In this document: one piece after another, positions 41,544 through 45,544 of the stretch | How the letters are laid out: every line of letters begins with the position of its first letter | Position numbering within the stretch: the stretch's first letter is position 1 | Origin: Verrucomicrobiota bacterium | Lineage (GTDB): Bacteria > Verrucomicrobiota > Verrucomicrobiia > Opitutales > UBA953 | Length of the DNA stretch: 45,544 bases | Direction: 5' to 3' | NCBI GenBank assembly: GCA_030834165.1 | Contig: JAURFU010000010.1 | Location: 1-45,544 of the forward strand | Program-made: the position numbers and the translations under genes | The notes under the pieces: generated by a model | What the model was told of the DNA's origin: nothing | What the model saw: only the letters and a program-made list of their open reading frames with translations | Databases searched by the model: none

Positions 41544-42775
41544 CTTCCAAGCCCCTCCCGTCCCTCATCGCCGTCATCGACATCGGCACGCACAAGACGG
41601 CCAGCCTCCTCGGCCAGGTCATCGACGGCAAGGCCCGCATGCTCAGCTTCAGCGAGCGCCGCACCGACGGCGTCGTGAAGGGCACCGTCACCGACCTCGA
41701 GAAGCTCACGCAGTGCGTGCATGAGGTCGTCAACGACATCGAGCGCGGTTCCGGCCGCGCCGTCGAGCAGGTCTATCTCTCGCTCTCCGGACCGGCCGCC
41801 GAAGGCGAGCGCGTGAAGGGTTTCATCGCCGTGCCCGCGCACGACGGCAAGGTCACCGCCAAGGACGTCGCCGACGCGGTCGCCTCGGCCAAGCGCCTCG
41901 AGCCGCCGGCCGGCCGGAGCACGCTGCTCTACATGCGCCAGCCGACGCTGCTGGACGGCAAGCCGGTGGGCAACCCGGTGGGCATGGCCGGCAAGCGGCT
42001 CGAGGTGAGCTTCTGGCGCGTCACCATGGAGGAAGGCAACATGCGCATGCGCGTGGGCATGATCAACGGCCTGAGCATCCGCGTGCGCGACTTCATCCTG
42101 GCCTCGCACGCCGCCGCCTGCGCGACGGCGAGCGACGCCGACAAGCAGGGCGGGGTGCTCGTGATCGACATGGGCGCCGGCACGACGGACTGGATCCTGT
42201 ACTACAAGGAGCACATCCTCTGCGCGGGTTCGATCCCGGTGGGCGGCGAACACCTCACCAACGACCTCAGCGTGGCGCTGCGCATCAGCCGCGAGACGGC
42301 CGAGGACCTTAAGCAGCGCTTCGGCTCGGCGCTCCACCGCGAGACGGACGTCAACCAGACCATCTGGAAGGACGGCGACAAGGGCGTGGGCGACCAGCAG
42401 TTCAACCGCGGCACGATCACGCAGGTGCTCTCGCTGCGCTACCAGGAGACGATCGAGTTCGTGCGGAAGGACGTCCTCCGCCGCCTGGAGCAGATCTTCC
42501 CGGGCCACGCCGTGCGGCTCGACCAGAACATGCTCCCTTCGGGCGTGATCCTCACCGGCGGCTCGGCTAACCTCGCCGACGCGGCCGAAGCTGTCCAGCT
42601 GGTGACCGGCGTGCCGGCCCGCGTGGGCGTGCCGGACTTCGAGAACGAATCCCTGCGCAAGCCCGAGTATGCGGGCATCGTCGGCCTCATGACCGCGGCC
42701 CTCGCCGACGCCCCGCCGCCGGTCGTCCGGCCGCGCGGTTTCCTCGCCCAGCTGAAGGCGCTCTTCCGCTTCTGA
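41540..42775 (+). CDS. ftsA: Cell division protein FtsA
   Basis: 411-residue actin-like ATPase that tethers FtsZ to the membrane. IAVIDIGTHKTASLLG is the phosphate-1 block (His replaces the usual Ser), LVIDMGAGTTDWILY the phosphate-2 block, GSIPVGGEHLTNDLS and ILTGGSANLADAAEAVQ the adenosine region. The 1C domain (VEQVYLSLSG) is present. The C terminus GFLAQLKALFRF is an amphipathic membrane-targeting helix. A 1-bp gap leads to ftsZ, so stoichiometric production is likely. Confidence 0.93.
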   Translation: MTSKPLPSLIAVIDIGTHKTASLLGQVIDGKARMLSFSERRTDGVVKGTVTDLEKLTQCVHEVVNDIERGSGRAVEQVYLSLSGPAAEGERVKGFIAVPAHDGKVTAKDVADAVASAKRLEPPAGRSTLLYMRQPTLLDGKPVGNPVGMAGKRLEVSFWRVTMEEGNMRMRVGMINGLSIRVRDFILASHAAACATASDADKQGGVLVIDMGAGTTDWILYYKEHILCAGSIPVGGEHLTNDLSVALRISRETAEDLKQRFGSALHRETDVNQTIWKDGDKGVGDQQFNRGTITQVLSLRYQETIEFVRKDVLRRLEQIFPGHAVRLDQNMLPSGVILTGGSANLADAAEAVQLVTGVPARVGVPDFENESLRKPEYAGIVGLMTAALADAPPPVVRPRGFLAQLKALFRF

Positions 42776-42776
42776 G

Positions 42777-43907
42777 ATGGCCACGCCCGCTTCCATCCTC
42801 CTGGTCGGCCTCGGCGGCGCGGGCTGCGCCATGGTCACGCGGCTCGCGGCCCAGCTCCCCGCGGAGGTCGCCGTCGCGCTCCTCGACACCGACGCGCGGG
42901 CCCTCGCGTCCGGCGGTCCCGGGACGAACCTGCAGCTCGGCCGGGCGCAGACGCGCGGGATGGGCACGGGGGGCGAAGCCGCGCTCGGCCTGGCTTCCGC
43001 CGAGGCGGAGGAGCCGTCCCTGCGCCGTCTCTTCACCGGCGTGCCGGTCGTCGTGCTCGTCGCCGGACTCGGCGGCGGCACGGGCAGCGGCGCCGCCGCG
43101 ACGGTCGCGGGTTGCGCGGCCGAGGCCGGCGCCACGGTGCTCGCCTTCGCCACGATGCCGTTCTCGCACGAAGGCGAACGGCGGATGCGTCAGGCCAACG
43201 AGGCCTCGGTCAAGCTCGGCCAGAAGGCCCACGGCCTCGTCGTCGTGCACAACGACCTGCTCCTCCAGCAGGTGGCGCCCGACGCCCCGTTGTCGGAATC
43301 TTTCGCCGCCGCCGACGCCTGGGTGGGCGGCGCGCTCCGCGGTCTCGCCGGCGCCTTCGCGCCGGGCGCGCTCGTCCCCGCCGATCCCGCCGCGCTGCGT
43401 TCGCTCCTCGCCACGCCCGGCTCGCCGACGCTCTTCGCCTTCGGCGTGGGCGCGGGCGAAGGCGCCGCGCTGAAGGCCGCGCGCGCGGCCGTCGACTGCC
43501 CGCTCGCCCACGCGCCCGGCGCGGTCGCCAAGGTGGCCTCGCTCTTCGTCCATGTCGCCGGCGGTCCGGCCATGACGTCCACCGAGGCCTTCGAGGCGGT
43601 CGGCGCGGTGCGCGCGCGCTTCGGCGGCGAGACTTCCACGATCCTCTGCGCGCGCCTCGAGCCCGCGCTCGGCGACCGCGTCGAAGTCTCGGTGCTCGGC
43701 GCTTCCCTTCCTCCGCCCAAGCCGCCCGCCAAGTCCAAGAAAGGCGCCAAGGGCGAGGACCCCGCGCAGCCGATCTTCGAGTTCGCGACGGAGGAATCGA
43801 TGCGTCGGGGTCTGTTCGGCGGCACGCCGATGACGTTCATCGAAGGACAGGACGTCGACGTGCCCGCCTACATCCGCAAGGCCGTGCGGCTGCCGCCGTC
43901 GCCCTGA
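42777..43907 (+). CDS. ftsZ: Divergent FtsZ-like tubulin-family protein
   Basis: 376 residues in the ftsZ slot. FtsZ features kept: N-terminal LLVGLGGAGCAMV, LLDTDARAL, the tubulin signature GLGGGTGSGAA (97-107), PFSHEGERRMRQA (the Glu and Arg that contact the nucleotide) and HND (158-160). A variable Lys/Pro linker leads to the C-terminal peptide VDVPAYIRKAV, which matches the FtsA-binding tail DIPAFLRK. Missing: an ungapped comparison with the remembered Escherichia coli T7 loop (NVDFADV) gives PADPAAL, so Asn207 is Pro201, Asp209 is kept as Asp203 and catalytic Asp212 is Ala206. GTP hydrolysis between subunits is therefore predicted to be weak or lost. The T1 loop also lacks GGGGGN. Confidence 0.85.
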   Translation: MATPASILLVGLGGAGCAMVTRLAAQLPAEVAVALLDTDARALASGGPGTNLQLGRAQTRGMGTGGEAALGLASAEAEEPSLRRLFTGVPVVVLVAGLGGGTGSGAAATVAGCAAEAGATVLAFATMPFSHEGERRMRQANEASVKLGQKAHGLVVVHNDLLLQQVAPDAPLSESFAAADAWVGGALRGLAGAFAPGALVPADPAALRSLLATPGSPTLFAFGVGAGEGAALKAARAAVDCPLAHAPGAVAKVASLFVHVAGGPAMTSTEAFEAVGAVRARFGGETSTILCARLEPALGDRVEVSVLGASLPPPKPPAKSKKGAKGEDPAQPIFEFATEESMRRGLFGGTPMTFIEGQDVDVPAYIRKAVRLPPSP

Positions 43908-43921
43908 AGTTCGCTTCCCGG

Positions 43922-43949
43922 TTGCGCCCCGCCCGGGTCCGCCTACGTT
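43922..43949 (+). promoter_or_regulatory. Candidate promoter for sufS
   Basis: TTGCGC (43922-43927), a 16-bp spacer and TACGTT (43944-43949), only 7 bp before the ATG at 43957. It resembles the TTGC/16/TAxxTT pattern seen before nuoB and the FecR-domain gene. Weak evidence. Confidence 0.25.
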
Positions 43950-43956
43950 CGGCCCC

Positions 43957-45177
43957 ATGCCCGCGTTCGACGTCGCCGCCTGCCGCAAGGACTTCCCGAT
44001 CCTGGGGCGTGCCGTGCGCGGCCGTCCGTTGGCCTACCTCGACAACGCGGCGACTTCGCAGAAGCCGTCCGTCGTGATCAGGGCGCTCGAGCGTTATTAT
44101 TCCGAGCAGAACGCCAACGTCCACCGCGGCGTCCATCTCCTCAGCGAAGAAGCCACCGCCGCCTACGAGGCCGCGCGCGGCTCCGTCGCGAAGTTCCTCG
44201 GCCTCAAGGACGCCCGCGGCTGCGTGTTCGTCCGCGGCGCCACCGAAGGCATCAACCTCGTCGCGGAGTGCTGGGGCCGGGCCAACCTCAAGGCCGGGGA
44301 CGAGATCCTGCTCACCCATCTCGAGCACCATGCCAACATCGTGCCCTGGCAGGCGATCGCCGAGCGCACGGGCGCCAAGGTCGTCGTCACGCCCGTCACC
44401 CCGCGCGGCGAGGTCGACCTCGTTGCCTTCAAGGGCCTGCTTTCCGCCCGGACCAAGCTCGTCGCCTTCGCGCACGTCTCCAACGCCCTCGGCACCGTCA
44501 ACCCGGCCGTCGAGATGACGCGCCTCGCCAAGGCTGCCGGCGCGGTGGTGCTCATCGACGGCTGCCAGGCCGCCGCGCACTTCCGGGTCGATGTCCCGGC
44601 GCTCGGTTGCGACTTCTACGCTTTCTCCGGCCACAAGACCTTCGGGCCGACCGGCATCGGCGTCCTGTGGGGACGTCCCGAGCTGCTCGACGCCATGCCG
44701 CCTTATCAGTTCGGCGGCGACATGATCAGCAAGGTCGACTTCGCCGGCACCACCTATCGCGCTGCCCCCGAGCGTTTCGAGGCCGGCACGCCCGATATCT
44801 CCGGGGCCATCGCCCTCGGCGTGGCCTTGGAATACGTCATGCCCATCCAGGCGGAGGCGCATGCGCACGAGCAGGCCCTGCTGGCCGCGGCCACCGAGCG
44901 ACTCAAGGCCATCAAGGGACTCACCCTCGTCGGCGAAGCGCCCGAGAAGGTCGCCGTCATCTCCTTCAACCTCGAAGGCGGCCACCCGCACGACGTCGGT
45001 ACCTTGCTCGACGCCGACGGCATCGCCATCCGCACCGGTCACCACTGCTGCATGCCGTTGATGAAGCATTACGGACTCAGCGGCACCGCCCGCGCCTCGT
45101 TCGCGTTCTACAACACCTTCGAGGAAGTCGACCGCCTGGCGGTCTCGCTCGAGAAGGCGCGGAAGATGATGGCCTAA
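43957..45177 (+). CDS. sufS: Cysteine desulfurase, SufS/CsdA type (class V aminotransferase)
   Basis: 406-residue PLP enzyme that takes sulfur from cysteine as a persulfide for Fe-S cluster assembly. YLDNAATSQKP, NVHRGVHLLSEEAT and LTHLEHHANIVPWQ are type-II desulfurase blocks; the PLP lysine is Lys227 in FSGHKTFGPTG; the persulfide cysteine is Cys364 in RTGHHCCMPL, followed by a second Cys. The loop is short, as in SufS rather than IscS/NifS. No sufBCD or sufE lies next to it in the window. It ends 4 bp into a convergent gene. Confidence 0.93.
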   Translation: MPAFDVAACRKDFPILGRAVRGRPLAYLDNAATSQKPSVVIRALERYYSEQNANVHRGVHLLSEEATAAYEAARGSVAKFLGLKDARGCVFVRGATEGINLVAECWGRANLKAGDEILLTHLEHHANIVPWQAIAERTGAKVVVTPVTPRGEVDLVAFKGLLSARTKLVAFAHVSNALGTVNPAVEMTRLAKAAGAVVLIDGCQAAAHFRVDVPALGCDFYAFSGHKTFGPTGIGVLWGRPELLDAMPPYQFGGDMISKVDFAGTTYRAAPERFEAGTPDISGAIALGVALEYVMPIQAEAHAHEQALLAAATERLKAIKGLTLVGEAPEKVAVISFNLEGGHPHDVGTLLDADGIAIRTGHHCCMPLMKHYGLSGTARASFAFYNTFEEVDRLAVSLEKARKMMA

Positions 45178-45542
45178 GGCTTCGCCGCCGGTTCGGTTGA
45201 ATCCATCGAGCGACGCAGGACGTCGAGGATGCCTTGGACTTCCCAGTTGCGGGCGGCGCCCGTGAGTCCGATCAGTCCGCGGGCGTCCTGGATGTCATCG
45301 GGGTGGTGTCCGGGCGGCCAGTCCAGCCAGCTACGGTCAAGGCTATGCCGCGTGTCTTGGAGCAGCGGCAGCAACGCGTTGATGCAGAGCGTGTCGGCGC
45401 GTCCGTCGGAGAGCAGGCAGGCGAAGACCTCGTCGACCAGCCGACGACGGGCGGATTTGAGCGGAGAGGAGGGCAGGGTGAGCGCCCAGTCGCGTAGGCG
45501 GGCACGCCAGTCGGGGCGGCGCCGGTGGAGTTCGAGGTATTG
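45174..45542 (-). CDS. C-terminal part of an unidentified protein (partial, runs off the right edge)
   Basis: The minus-strand frame is open from the window edge (about 45542) to the TAG at 45176-45174, giving about 122 residues that include LALTLPSS-like and LLSDGRADTLCINALLPLL segments and end in STEPAAKP. The internal ATG at 45374 is not a likely start, because the frame continues upstream with normal composition. The pattern (two-helix segment, then NALLPLL and GILDVLRR) vaguely recalls the C-terminal part of DUF2851 proteins; this is a weak guess. It converges on sufS with a 4-bp overlap of stop regions. Confidence 0.6.
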   Translation of the reverse strand, partial: QYLELHRRRPDWRARLRDWALTLPSSPLKSARRRLVDEVFACLLSDGRADTLCINALLPLLQDTRHSLDRSWLDWPPGHHPDDIQDARGLIGLTGAARNWEVQGILDVLRRSMDSTEPAAKP

Positions 45543-45544
45543 GG

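Overview
The window is a GC-rich, gene-dense stretch of a Gram-negative bacterial chromosome. I infer the phylum Verrucomicrobiota, most likely the Opitutales/Opitutae side. The reasons are a complete division and cell-wall (dcw) cluster with a MurC-MurB fusion and a divergent FtsZ, polysaccharide sulfatases beside an alginate-lyase-family enzyme, a PPi-type phosphofructokinase and a meso-diaminopimelate-type MurE. This placement comes from gene content only; no phylogeny was run.

Layout. 1-1187 (minus strand): start of a respiratory complex I operon, nuoB-nuoC-(nuoD). 1360-6076 (plus): a translationally coupled sulfatase / polysaccharide lyase / sulfatase operon for sulfated uronic-acid polymers. 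6109-7887 (minus): a low-affinity phosphate transporter and its DUF47 partner. 8360-10329 (plus): an LpxH-like phosphoesterase followed by an MGDG-synthase-like glycosyltransferase. 10476-13272: uvrC (minus) and cinA (plus), diverging. 13660-20441 (plus): holA, purB, PPi-PFK, a secreted FecR-domain protein, tmk and holB. 20471-21996 (plus): an ECF sigma factor, a small single-TM protein (candidate anti-sigma factor) and a periplasmic helical protein. 22000-25214 (minus): aroC, a degenerate P-loop protein, a lipid A-type acyltransferase and, in a separate unit, a small lipoprotein.

25598-43907 (plus) is a full dcw cluster in the textbook order: mraZ, rsmH, ftsL, ftsI, murE, murF, mraY, murD, (LysM lipoprotein), ftsW, murG, murC-murB, ddl, ftsQ, ftsA, ftsZ. 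Most junctions are 4-bp ATGA overlaps. Three 10-bp-spaced TGGGN boxes upstream of mraZ look like MraZ operators. The last gene encodes an FtsZ-like protein that keeps the C-terminal FtsA-binding peptide and the GGGTGSG loop but has lost key T7-loop residues. sufS follows, and the C-terminal part of an unidentified minus-strand protein runs off the right edge.

Intergenic DNA carries an unusual family of degenerate 12-bp tandem repeats (consensus close to GAGGACTGAAT plus one base) at four places between 8.0 and 13.4 kb. It also carries TAGCCC-type hexamer arrays, REP-like hairpins and several clear terminators. No tRNA, rRNA, CRISPR array or insertion sequence was recognised.
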